In this document: positions 52,800-62,100 of the stretch, in pieces
Numbering within the stretch: the stretch's first letter is position 1
Layout of the letters: each line of letters begins with the position of its first letter
From: Desulfovibrio sp. A2
Lineage (GTDB): Bacteria > Desulfobacterota > Desulfovibrionia > Desulfovibrionales > Desulfovibrionaceae
DNA length: 64,000 nt
Assembly: GCF_000226255.1 (NCBI RefSeq)
Contig: NZ_AGFG01000034.1
Location: forward strand, 62,001-126,000
Direction: 5' to 3'
The notes under the pieces: model-generated
Told to the model about the DNA's origin: nothing
The model's input: only the letters and a program-made list of their open reading frames with translations
Database searches by the model: none
Program-made: the position numbers and the translations under genes

Positions 52800-54152
52800 A
52801 TGAAGGAAAGGAAATCGCAAAAACGGCGCTGGCTCGCGTTCTGCGCGCTGGCCGCCGTGCTGGGGCTTGCGGTCGGGGGGCCGGCGCAAGCGCAGGAAGT
52901 GACGCTGAAGGATTCAGTCGTCAACACCCTTGAAACGCATCCTCGCCTCAAGGCCTTCCAGGAAAACCGCCAGGCCGCCGAACACGACGTTGACCGCGCG
53001 CGTGCCGGCTGGTTCCCGCGCCTTGACGTGCGCGGCGGCGTAGGCGTGGAACAGTACAACGACCGCTCCACCCGCGCCACCAACAACGAAAACGACTGGT
53101 ACGACCGCAGCGAAGGCTCGGTGACGCTCAGCCAGACCATCTGGGACGGCCTTGCCACCGCCAGCCGCGTGGACATCAACAAGAACAAGCTGGGTTCGGT
53201 GGATAGCCGCCTCATCGACAACGCCGAAGCCCTTGGCCTGGACGCCGTGCTCGCGCACATCGAAGTGTTGCGCCAGCGTGAAATCGTCCGCCTGTCCGAG
53301 ATCAACGTGCAGCAGCACGAATCCATCCTGGGTTCGCAGCAGGAACGTTCGCGCATGGGCGCGGCCAGCGTTTCCGACGTCACCCAGACCCAGGGCCGTT
53401 TGGCCCGCGCCCAGTCCACCCTGACCGAATCGCGCGCCGCCCTGCAGGTGGCCGAGGCCGCCTACTTCCGCCTGACCGGCCAGATGGTGCCCGAAACCCT
53501 GGGCCCGGCGGAAGCGCCCACGGCTACCCCGCCCAGCGCCGACGCCGCCCTGGCCGACAGCCAGTCCAGCAACCCCAAGGTGCAGGCGTTGATCGCCGAC
53601 GTGCGTACCTCGGAAGCGGAAATCGACCTCGCCAAGTCCAACTACCACCCCGTGATCTACGCGGAAGTGGGCCCCACCTACAAGGACCAGGTGGAAAGCA
53701 GCCGTGACCACGAATGGGGCACGGCCGCCATGCTGCGCATGAACTGGAACCTGTTCAACGGCGGCGCCGACGTGGCCGCGGTGAAGGGCGCTTCCGCCCG
53801 TTCGCGCCAGAGCCGCCAGGAACTGCAGAACCAGATCGACGAACTGGGCCGCGAAACCCGCGCCACCTGGAGCCAGATGCTGTCCGCCCGCGAACAGCAG
53901 CGCTACTTCCTCTCGGCCATCGACTACAACGTGCAGACCCGCGACGCGTACATGCAGCAGTTCCTGGTGGGCCAGCGCAGCCTGCTGGACGTGCTGGACG
54001 CCGAAAACGAACTGTACAGCTCGTCCATTCAGGAAGTGACCGCGCGCATGAACGATGCGGGCGCCCAGTACCGCCTGCTGGCCCTTGGCGGCAAGCTGCT
54101 GGATAGCTTGGGCATCGACCGCGACGCCCTGCGCAAGAACACCGAGCAATAG
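52800..54152 (+). CDS. TolC-family outer membrane channel protein
   Basis: The ATG at 52800 follows GAGGAGG and gives 450 residues. A signal peptide covers about 1-32 (cleavage after PAQAQ). Two outer-membrane efflux repeats follow, each with the heptad-rich helices of TolC proteins (for example RQAAEHDVDRARAGWFPRLD and SRQELQNQIDELGRETRATW). The type I secretion (LapE/AggA-like) subgroup is suggested by the DVLDAENELYSSSIQEVTAR end and by the large RTX adhesin 2 kb away. The ABC and membrane-fusion partners are not in this window. In D. vulgaris Hildenborough a TolC gene neighbours the DVU1012 adhesin (from memory). Confidence 0.92.
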   Translation: MKERKSQKRRWLAFCALAAVLGLAVGGPAQAQEVTLKDSVVNTLETHPRLKAFQENRQAAEHDVDRARAGWFPRLDVRGGVGVEQYNDRSTRATNNENDWYDRSEGSVTLSQTIWDGLATASRVDINKNKLGSVDSRLIDNAEALGLDAVLAHIEVLRQREIVRLSEINVQQHESILGSQQERSRMGAASVSDVTQTQGRLARAQSTLTESRAALQVAEAAYFRLTGQMVPETLGPAEAPTATPPSADAALADSQSSNPKVQALIADVRTSEAEIDLAKSNYHPVIYAEVGPTYKDQVESSRDHEWGTAAMLRMNWNLFNGGADVAAVKGASARSRQSRQELQNQIDELGRETRATWSQMLSAREQQRYFLSAIDYNVQTRDAYMQQFLVGQRSLLDVLDAENELYSSSIQEVTARMNDAGAQYRLLALGGKLLDSLGIDRDALRKNTEQ

Positions 54153-54181
54153 CCGCTCCCGCAGAGAACGGCATACCCGAA

Positions 54182-54207
54182 GGGGCCGGTCGCAAGACCG
54201 GCCCCTT
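54182..54207 (+). terminator. Terminator after the TolC-type gene
   Basis: GGGGCCGGTC and GACCGGCCCC form a perfect 10-bp stem around GCAA and are followed by TTTT. Confidence 0.92.
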
Positions 54208-54382
54208 TTGCGTGGGCAAGAGCGTGACCGGATAACAGGCCGCCAAGGACCGAGGGGAAGGCGAGAATTTCACGCAGACAGGGCGCCCCCCTGCGGGGCA
54301 ACGGGCCGAGTAACGCCGACGTACGCCTGACTGGTCATGGGTTTGGCCCGCGTGCAGCAGGGAGCGGCCCGCGCACGCCATC

Positions 54383-54449
54383 AAAAGTGACCAATACTTG
54401 ACTTTTTGGCATAAAAGTATATTTAGGTGAAAAATACATCACTTTTCAC
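54383..54449 (+). promoter_or_regulatory. Promoter and operators of hipBA
   Basis: TTGACT (54398-54403) and TATTTA (54420-54425) are spaced 16 bp apart. Inverted repeats surround them: AAAAGTGA (54383-54390) with TCACTTTT (54439-54446), and GTGAAAA (54427-54433) with TTTTCAC (54443-54449). This fits autoregulation by HipB, which binds paired operators over its own promoter. Confidence 0.6.
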
Positions 54450-54459
54450 TGGAGCATGT

Positions 54460-54708
54460 ATGGACGCCTTCGAGATCGGCCTGGCCATCAGGAGCGCCCG
54501 GAAGGAGCGGCGGGTCACCCAGGCAGCACTCGCGCAGGTTGCCGGGTTGTCCCGCGAGACCCTCATCCGTCTCGAAAAGGGAACCATCCACGACCTCGGA
54601 TTCAGGAAACTGATCCGCGTGCTGGAGGCCATGGATTTCGAACTGCATATCCGCCCTGCCGGGCACCTGCCGGTCCTTGGCGAAACCATGGAGGACGACC
54701 ATGCTTGA
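54460..54708 (+). CDS. hipB: HipB-like XRE-family antitoxin
   Basis: The ATG at 54460 follows GGAG at five bases' spacing and gives 82 residues; an in-frame GTG at 54427 falls inside the operator. The protein is a Cro/C1-type helix-turn-helix (about 5-65; IGLAIRSARKERRVTQAALA, then LSRETLIRLEKG). It overlaps the kinase gene by eight bases. HipB proteins bind operators and HipA, keeping the kinase inactive. The antitoxin role rests on the pairing with hipA. Confidence 0.88.
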   Translation: MDAFEIGLAIRSARKERRVTQAALAQVAGLSRETLIRLEKGTIHDLGFRKLIRVLEAMDFELHIRPAGHLPVLGETMEDDHA

Positions 54709-55960
54709 CGTCTGGGCCGGAGACACCCCGAGCGGCATACTGAACCGCCATGGCCAGTGGGAATGCTCCTTCACCTACCGGCCAGGAACCCAGCCCGGCA
54801 CAGCCGTATCGGTCATGATGCCGCCCCGCCCGGAAAGCTGGCTGCACCATGGGCTGCACCCCATCTTCGAACAGAACCTGCCCGAGGGGGCTCTGCGCCT
54901 CTGGTTCGATACCGTGGTCGCAAAAACCCTGCCCCGGTACGACGACCTGGAACTGCTGCGGCTCACCGGGCGTTCCCAGATCGGTCGCCTGCGTTACACC
55001 GCACCGGGCGAGCCGCTTGCGGAGCCGCCAGATCAACCGGGTCAACCAGACCGGGGGAGCGACATGCCCGCCGTCAGCCTTGGCGACATCCTGCGCGCCA
55101 AGGGCACGGAGAATCTTTTCGAAGACCTGATGCGCATGTACGCCCTGCATTCCGGCCTCTCTGGCGCGCAGCCAAAAGTCATGATCCGGGCGGCGGAGTT
55201 GGATCGCGCGGAGGCCGAACCGGCCCGGCTGACCGTGCGGATGCCCACGCATATCGTAAAGACCTGGCAGCCGAGGGAGTTTCCCGAACTCGCGCTCAAT
55301 GAAACCCTGTGCATGCTGGCTGCTGCCCGCGCCGGTCTGCAAGTGGCCCGCACCGAGATGTCCGATGACCGCCGCTTCCTCGTGGTCAGCCGGTTCGACC
55401 GAAACCCCGACGGCAGTTTCAAGGGGTTCGAGGATTGCTGCGTCCTGCTCAACAAGTCGGCCCGGCAAAAGTACACGGGCTCGTACGAGCAGGCCGCCAG
55501 GGCGTTACGCACATTCGTCGTGGCGAACGCCCGTCCGGCGGCCCTCGCGCAGTTCTTCAGGACGGTGGCGCTCTCCGTGGCCATCCGGAACGGCGATGCC
55601 CACCTGAAGAACTTCGGCATCGTCTATGATTCGCCAGCCACCCGCCAGGGCACCATGGCTCCGGCCTTCGACCTTGTCACGACCACGCCGTATCTCCCCC
55701 AGGACGCCATGGCGCTGACCATGCAGGGCACCAAGCGCTGGCCGGACAGAAGAGCCCTCGTGGAGTTCGGGCGCACGGCGTGCGGGCTGAATGCACGGGA
55801 GGCGGGCCGTTGTCTGGAAGATGTGGAACACGGGGTTTCCCGAACCATGGAAGACCTGAACGCCTGGATACGGGATGAACCGGCGTTCCGCCATGTGGGG
55901 CGCGCCATGCGCTCGGCATGGGAGGCTGGCTTGCAGACGTTGGCGCCGCATCCTGCCTGA
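54701..55960 (+). CDS. hipA: HipA-like serine/threonine kinase toxin
   Basis: The ATG at 54701 overlaps hipB by eight bases and gives 419 residues. HipA features are an N-terminal HipA_1 region, the LSGAQPKV phosphate-binding loop, the catalytic NGDAHLKNFG (HipA_C) and the metal-binding Asp in PAFDLVTT. HipA of E. coli phosphorylates glutamyl-tRNA synthetase and induces dormancy; targets differ among relatives. The activating Ser of the P-loop region cannot be assigned with certainty. The pair lies between the TolC-type gene and the RTX adhesin, two genes that would otherwise be neighbours. Confidence 0.88.
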   Translation: MLDVWAGDTPSGILNRHGQWECSFTYRPGTQPGTAVSVMMPPRPESWLHHGLHPIFEQNLPEGALRLWFDTVVAKTLPRYDDLELLRLTGRSQIGRLRYTAPGEPLAEPPDQPGQPDRGSDMPAVSLGDILRAKGTENLFEDLMRMYALHSGLSGAQPKVMIRAAELDRAEAEPARLTVRMPTHIVKTWQPREFPELALNETLCMLAAARAGLQVARTEMSDDRRFLVVSRFDRNPDGSFKGFEDCCVLLNKSARQKYTGSYEQAARALRTFVVANARPAALAQFFRTVALSVAIRNGDAHLKNFGIVYDSPATRQGTMAPAFDLVTTTPYLPQDAMALTMQGTKRWPDRRALVEFGRTACGLNAREAGRCLEDVEHGVSRTMEDLNAWIRDEPAFRHVGRAMRSAWEAGLQTLAPHPA

Positions 55961-56125
55961 AACGCCCCCTTCCCGCCTGAGTGAACACGGCGCTCGCGGG
56001 CACGGCGGGAATCCTCCTGTGCCGCGCCCGCAGCACCATGTCCGCGACGCCTCGCAACGCCCTTGTGCGTGGAGGATCGTGTGTGCGGGGAAGCACCCCG
56101 CGCCGCTACAGCCCGCACCACGCAA

Positions 56126-56151
56126 GACGCCCCGGCCGAAGCCGGGGCGTC
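56126..56151 (-). terminator. Terminator of the RTX adhesin gene
   Basis: GACGCCCCGGC (56126-56136) and GCCGGGGCGTC (56141-56151) form a perfect 11-bp stem around CGAA, 39 bp beyond the adhesin stop. It can also serve the converging hipA. Confidence 0.8.
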
Positions 56152-56189
56152 CGTGTGTGCATGGTGTGCCGCCGGGGGCGGCGCGCCGG

Positions 56190-59100
56190 TTAGCTGTTTT
56201 CGGTGATGATCTTGTTGGTCAGGATGTGCTGCTCGATCTGGTCGAGGGTGTTGGTGTTCAGCGCATCCTGGATCACCACGTACTGGGTCTGGGCCCCGTT
56301 GTGCAGGGTGACCACCGCGTCGTTGGCGTCGGTACCGGCAAGGGCGCCGCCAGCCACCACGTCGGGGTTGTTGCCGATGAGCACGTCGCTGAAGCGCAGC
56401 ACGTCACCTTCACCCATGTTGAAGTCGGTCACTCGGTCCACCGCGCTGGTGGTGAAGTCTTCCGCGTTCCACACGAAGGTGTCGGCGTCGGTACCACCGT
56501 TCAGGATGTCGCTGCCCTGACCGCCGATGAGGGTGTCGTTGCCCGCATCGCCGTAGATGGTGTCGTCACCGGCATTGCCGTGCAGGATGTCGTGCCCGGC
56601 GTTGCCGTGGATGGTGTCATCCCCGTAGTTGCCGAAGATGACGTCGTTGCCGTCGCCGCCGTTCAGGGCATCACCGCCGGTGCCACCGAGGTGGAAGTCG
56701 TTGGTGTTGCCGACGCCGGTCCAGTTCTCGGCGCTGGCCGAGAGGTGCGTGGGGGTATCGCCAATGTGCACGTTGAGGGTTGCGTAGTCGCTGTCGGAGG
56801 TGCCGGTCAGCTTGTACACGAAGGCATCGTCGTTCCCGGCAGCAACGCCGCCATTGGCGTGGTACTCGTACTGGCCGAAGGCGTTGATGCTCAGCGTGCC
56901 GTAGTCGCCCGTCACGTCGTGGTAGTTGCCGTCGTTGGGGATGGCCACGCCGTTCACTTCGGTCACCAGGGCCGTCTGCCCGCCGATCTGGTCGGCGATG
57001 TCCGTGCCCACTTCGTCGGTGACCACGTTGCCCAGCAGGGCCGCGCCAGCCAGAGCGTGGGTGAACACCACGTCGTCGATGTAGACGTTGAGGTGCTTGT
57101 TGTTGCCGCCGTAGTCACCAAACCCGCCGTCCACCACACGCAGGGTCACGGTGTAGGTGCCCGCCGTGTTGAAGGTGTGGGTGTAGGTACCGCTGCCATC
57201 CGTGCCACCGCTGGGCACGGTGTAGATGGTGTAGGTGCCGCTGCCGTCGTTAACCTCGATCTGGAACTTGTCATCGTCGTGGTTGTTGCCGCCGGTAGCG
57301 TCGGCCCTCCACGCGAAGCTCACGGTATCTCCTGCGCTCACGGTGAAGGACTTGCTGCTCGCGATGCTCGGTGCCACAGAGCCTGTGCCCATGCTCCAAT
57401 CAGTGGAGTCGTCATCGAGTTCGATACGCAGTTCGCGGTCGCCGCCAGAGGTGCGGGTGATCTCGCCGTCGCTGTCGCTGCCATGACTCCAGCCATTCCA
57501 GCCGCTGTCGTAGGAGCCGTTCTCGAACGTGTCCGTCGAGGTGCCGCTGCTGCCCGGCTGCGCCGTGGCGTAGTTGTCGTGCGCGTCCAGTTCGGCCGCG
57601 CGCAGGTTCAGGGTCAGGGTGGTGTTGGCCAGGGTGCCGTCGGCGTCGCGGACGTCGTAGTTCACAATTTCCTGCCCAACGGGGTTGGAGCCCGGCGTGA
57701 ACACGTAGCTGCCGTCGTCGAAGTCGATGGTCAGGGTGCCCTTGTTGTCGCCAAGGTCGATGGCGACCTTGTGGTTGGCGTCCGTATCACCCAGGTCGTA
57801 GACGTTGCCGTCCACGGTCACGCTGTTCAGCTTCAGGCCACCGTCCGCGCCGCCGCTGTCGTTGGCGAGCAGGTTGCCGGAAGTGGGCACGGTGGCCAGC
57901 AGGGCCTGGGTGAAGTCGTTGAGGTCGTCAACGACCACGATGTTGTCCGCGCTGCCATCCGCGTTCCACGCCACGGTTCCCAAGGGGCCGGTATCCACGC
58001 TGGCGCCGATGCCGAAGGAGTACACCGCGTCGATGGGGGTGCCATTGAGGAAGGTTTCCCACGCGGCCACTTCGCCAGCGTCAAGCCCGTCGGAATCCGG
58101 GTCGGGGTTGCCGTCGGACAGGAAGTACACCACCGACTTGTCTGCGGGCGGCATGCCGTTGGCGAGGTCCGCCATCACCTGGTCGGTGGCGGCGTCGTAG
58201 CTGGTGCCGCCGTCCGGATCCTTGCCGTTCAGGTAGGTCACGGTGCCGGACGCGGCGTCGTAGTACCACGAACTGGAGCTTGCCTCGCCGTCGTAGAAGT
58301 CCACGATCTTCACGTTGACGGAACCGAGATCGGCGTAGGCGTCGATCAGTTCCTTCATGCCTTCCAGGGCCACTTCCCACTTGTCCATGCCCGGTATGCC
58401 GGACGGATCGTCCATGCTGCCGGAACGGTCGATCATGATGACCAGGTTGGTGGTGATGCCGCCGTTGAAGTCGTCCACTTCCGGGGCCGCCATGGGGTTG
58501 GCGTCGTCAACGCTGACGCTGACGGTGCCGTGCACGGCCGGGCTGGTGCCGTCATTGGCCGCAACCTTCACGCCGCTGACCACGATGTCGGTCACGCCGT
58601 CGTCATGCAGCAGCGGATCGATCAGGGTCGCTTCCACGTGCACCTGCACCGACTGGCCGGTGGTGTACGGGCCAGCTTCCGGAGCCAGGGTCAGGACGAT
58701 GGCGGGTTCGCCGCCGATGCTGCCGATGAGGTTGCCGGTGCCGGCATCCACTTCCCAGGTGATGGGCGTCGAGGGGTCGATGCCGCTCACCACGGGGTCG
58801 CCGCCGCTGAGGTCAAACTCGAATTCCAGCTGTTGGTTGCCCGCCGTGAAGTCGAGGTCGCCGTCGTCGGTATCCACGTCGCCGGGGGCGCTGCCCTCGG
58901 CTTCCACATCCTGCAACGAGAGGCTAAGTTCGTCACCGCCGATCGGCGGCACGATGATGGGCGCATCATCGTCGATGATGGTGCCGTCTTCGGTGCCGTC
59001 AAGGATGGTGCCCCCGGCAACGCCGTTGAACTTCGGCGAAGACAGGGTGAGGTTGGCGATTTCGTCGTCCTCATCGTGGTTATCGCCCTTCACTTCCGCG

Positions 59101-62100
59101 TAGAAGGTCAGGCTGGTGGGCGGGGTGTGCACGCCGTCGTTGTAGAACGTCAGCGTGTTGGTGCTGGGGTCGTAAGACACGCCGTCGTTGGGGCCGGTGG
59201 TCACGGCGTTCAGCCACGCCGCGAAGTTGTTGGAGGCGTTCACGAAGTCGCCTTCGCCAGCCGAGCCGGTGGGGCCGGTAATCACGATGGACACCGATTC
59301 GCCGGGCAACAGCGTATAGCCGGTGTAGCCGACGGTGAAGCCCATCATGGGACCGGAGCCGGGGCCCGGATCGCCTTCGTTGACCACGTTGGTGAACGAG
59401 GTGGCGTCTTCGATGTACCAGCCGATGGCCCGGCCGCTGTTGACGACGGCCGCGTCGGTGGCCGCGTCGGAAACGGCGAAGTTGTTGCTGCCGTCAAGGC
59501 CGTCGCCCGAGAAGTTGACTTCCTGGGCGTAGGACTTGGCGGTGAAGTCGTGCGAACCGTCAGCGGCGCCGTTCTGGGTCACGGTGATGGTCTTGTCGAG
59601 CGAGCCGCCGGAACCTACGTTCCAGGTCACGGTGCGATCAGTGCCATTCCACGTACCGCCCTGCAGGTTGCTGACGTCGAAGCCCACGGGAACGTTCAAC
59701 ACCACCCAGTGGGTTTCCGAGCCGTCCGTGTCGGGGAAGCTGGCGGTAACATGCACGCTGCCCGCCTCGCCGATCTGGAAGCTGGCCCCGCCGTCGCCGC
59801 CGTCGTTCACGTCCACGGTCACCGTGGGCTTGTCGGCCACGGCGTCGATGACCATGGTGTGGTCAACGGTCTTGTCGCCAAGGTCGCCGCTGTTGGGGTC
59901 ATGGAAGTTGGCGGTGACCTCGATGGGGATGTCGCGGTCGCTGTTCAGCGCGGTCTTCACGTACAGGTGGCCGATTTCCGCCGGGCTGACCACGGCCGAA
60001 TCGCCCCAGTGGTCGAGCACGATTTCGCGGTAGCCGGGGTCGCCGGGGTTCTCGCCCACCACCAGAGTGAACGTCCGCCCGTCGTACTTCACCACCAGGT
60101 TGTCGAGCACTTCGTTTTCATCAGGGGTGAAGCTGATGTTCAGCGCGCTCTTGAAGATGGTGGTTTCGCCCAGGTGCGCGTCGGGCATCCAGTCTTCGTA
60201 GCCGCCGCCGGAAACCCGCAGGCAACCGTCCGCGCCGTCCACGGTCACGTTCACGTCACCATAGGTGTAGGCGGTGTTGTTATCGGTGGTCAGTCCGTTC
60301 CAGTCGCTGTCGCCCGGCTCGCTGTCGGTGGCGATGGCCACGGTCTTGAAGTTGGTGGTGAAACGATCATCGGTGTTGTTCACCAGGTCGAGGTGCAGGC
60401 TCTTGGTCACGGTGCCCGCGTCATCCATCGAGGTGACTTCGTACACCTTGTACTTCACGCCGTTGATCCACTGCTCGGAACCGCCCGAGGGGTAGTTCCA
60501 GCCGGACTTGACCTCGATGCCGATGAAGTGCCGTTCGGAGCCGTCCAGCACGTCGGCGAAGGTGGCCGTCACGTTCACGGTCGCGCCGTTGGGCGGATCG
60601 ATGGCGTCGTGGCCGGGGCCGTAGTTGACGGTTTCGAACAGGTTGACGGGCTTGTCGGCCACCGCGTCGATGACGATGGTGGCGGTATCGGCGCGGGTGG
60701 CGTAATCGCCGCTGTCCGGATCCTGGATGAGGGCCGTGGCCTCGATGCGGATATCCTTGCCGTTGTGCTCTTCGGGGATGATGTAGACGCTGTTCGCCTT
60801 GGAGCCGTCAACGTTGATGCTCTGCCCCGTGGAGAGGTGGGTGGGCACGCCGTCCACCACGATGGTGAAGGACTGGCCCAGGGCCTTGATGCTGACGGAG
60901 TCGATCACTTCGTCGTCGGCTTCGTGCAGGTCGATGTTCAGCTTGATGGGCTGAATCCAGTCGTTATGGGGATTGTTGTCGTGCGTATTGGGCCTGAGGT
61001 CTTCGTAGCCCTGGCCGGACACCTGCAGGCAGCCGTCCGCGCCGTCGACCAGGATGGTCACGGAGTCGGTATCAGACGCCTGGTTGTTGGCCAGATTCCA
61101 TTCCACGCCGCTGAAGTTGGTTTCTTCGGCGATGGCGATGGTCTTGAACTCGGAGTAGTAGCGGTCGTCGGTGTTGACCACGCCCAGGGTGATGGGCAGG
61201 GAAACCGAGCCGTTGCCGGCGTCCACTTCGTCGGTCACGTCGTAGATGGCGTACAGGCGGCCATTGACCCACTTGTAGCCTTCGTTATCCGGGTAGCTCC
61301 AGCCGTGCTTGACTTCGATGCCCACGTACTGGCGCTCGGAACCGTCCTGGTAGTCGCCGAACGTGGCATTGAGGGTCACGGTCAGGGTGCCGCCGGGGTC
61401 GCCCGCCGTCGGGCCGGGGGTGTAGTCCACTTCGGCGTCGTGGGCGATGGGCTTGTCGGCCACGGCGTCGATGAACACGGTGTGCTGCGTGGTGTCGGTG
61501 CCCACGTCGCCGCTGTCCGGGTCGTGGAACACGGCGGTGACGGTGAGCTTCACGTCAACGTCGCTGTCCTTGGCGGGCATCAGCGTCACGTGGTCCTTCA
61601 GGTGGGCAGGCACGATGTAGTAGCTGCCGCCTTCGCCGTCGGGAACCAGCAGGGCTTCACTGCCGAAGATCAGCACCTTGGCCGGGGTTTCGGGATCCAC
61701 CGCGATGCGCAGGTAATCGAGATGCTCGTCGTCGGCGCCGCTGAAGTGGAAGTCGAGGTCGATGTCCTTGGTCGAGAACGGGTCGTACCAGCTGGGCGGA
61801 TCGTGGGCGAAGGCCTGCGGATCTTCGTAGCCGATCTGCTGACCGGTGACGTAGATGTGGCCTTCGGCCGCGGCTACCCACACGTCGGTGGAGCCGAACA
61901 CCAGCGAATTGTCGTTGACCGCCACGAGACTGCCGTCCGCGTCGCTATCCACGGCCAGAGCGCCGGTGACGAAGGTTTCCTTGTAGTCGTTGCCGCGCCC
62001 GCAGTGTTCGCCGTCGCCGTTGTAGCCCTGGTCGAGCGTGGCGATGACGGGGCCTTCGTAGTCGCCGTTGCCTTCGTAGCCTCCGTTGCCGCCGGACACG

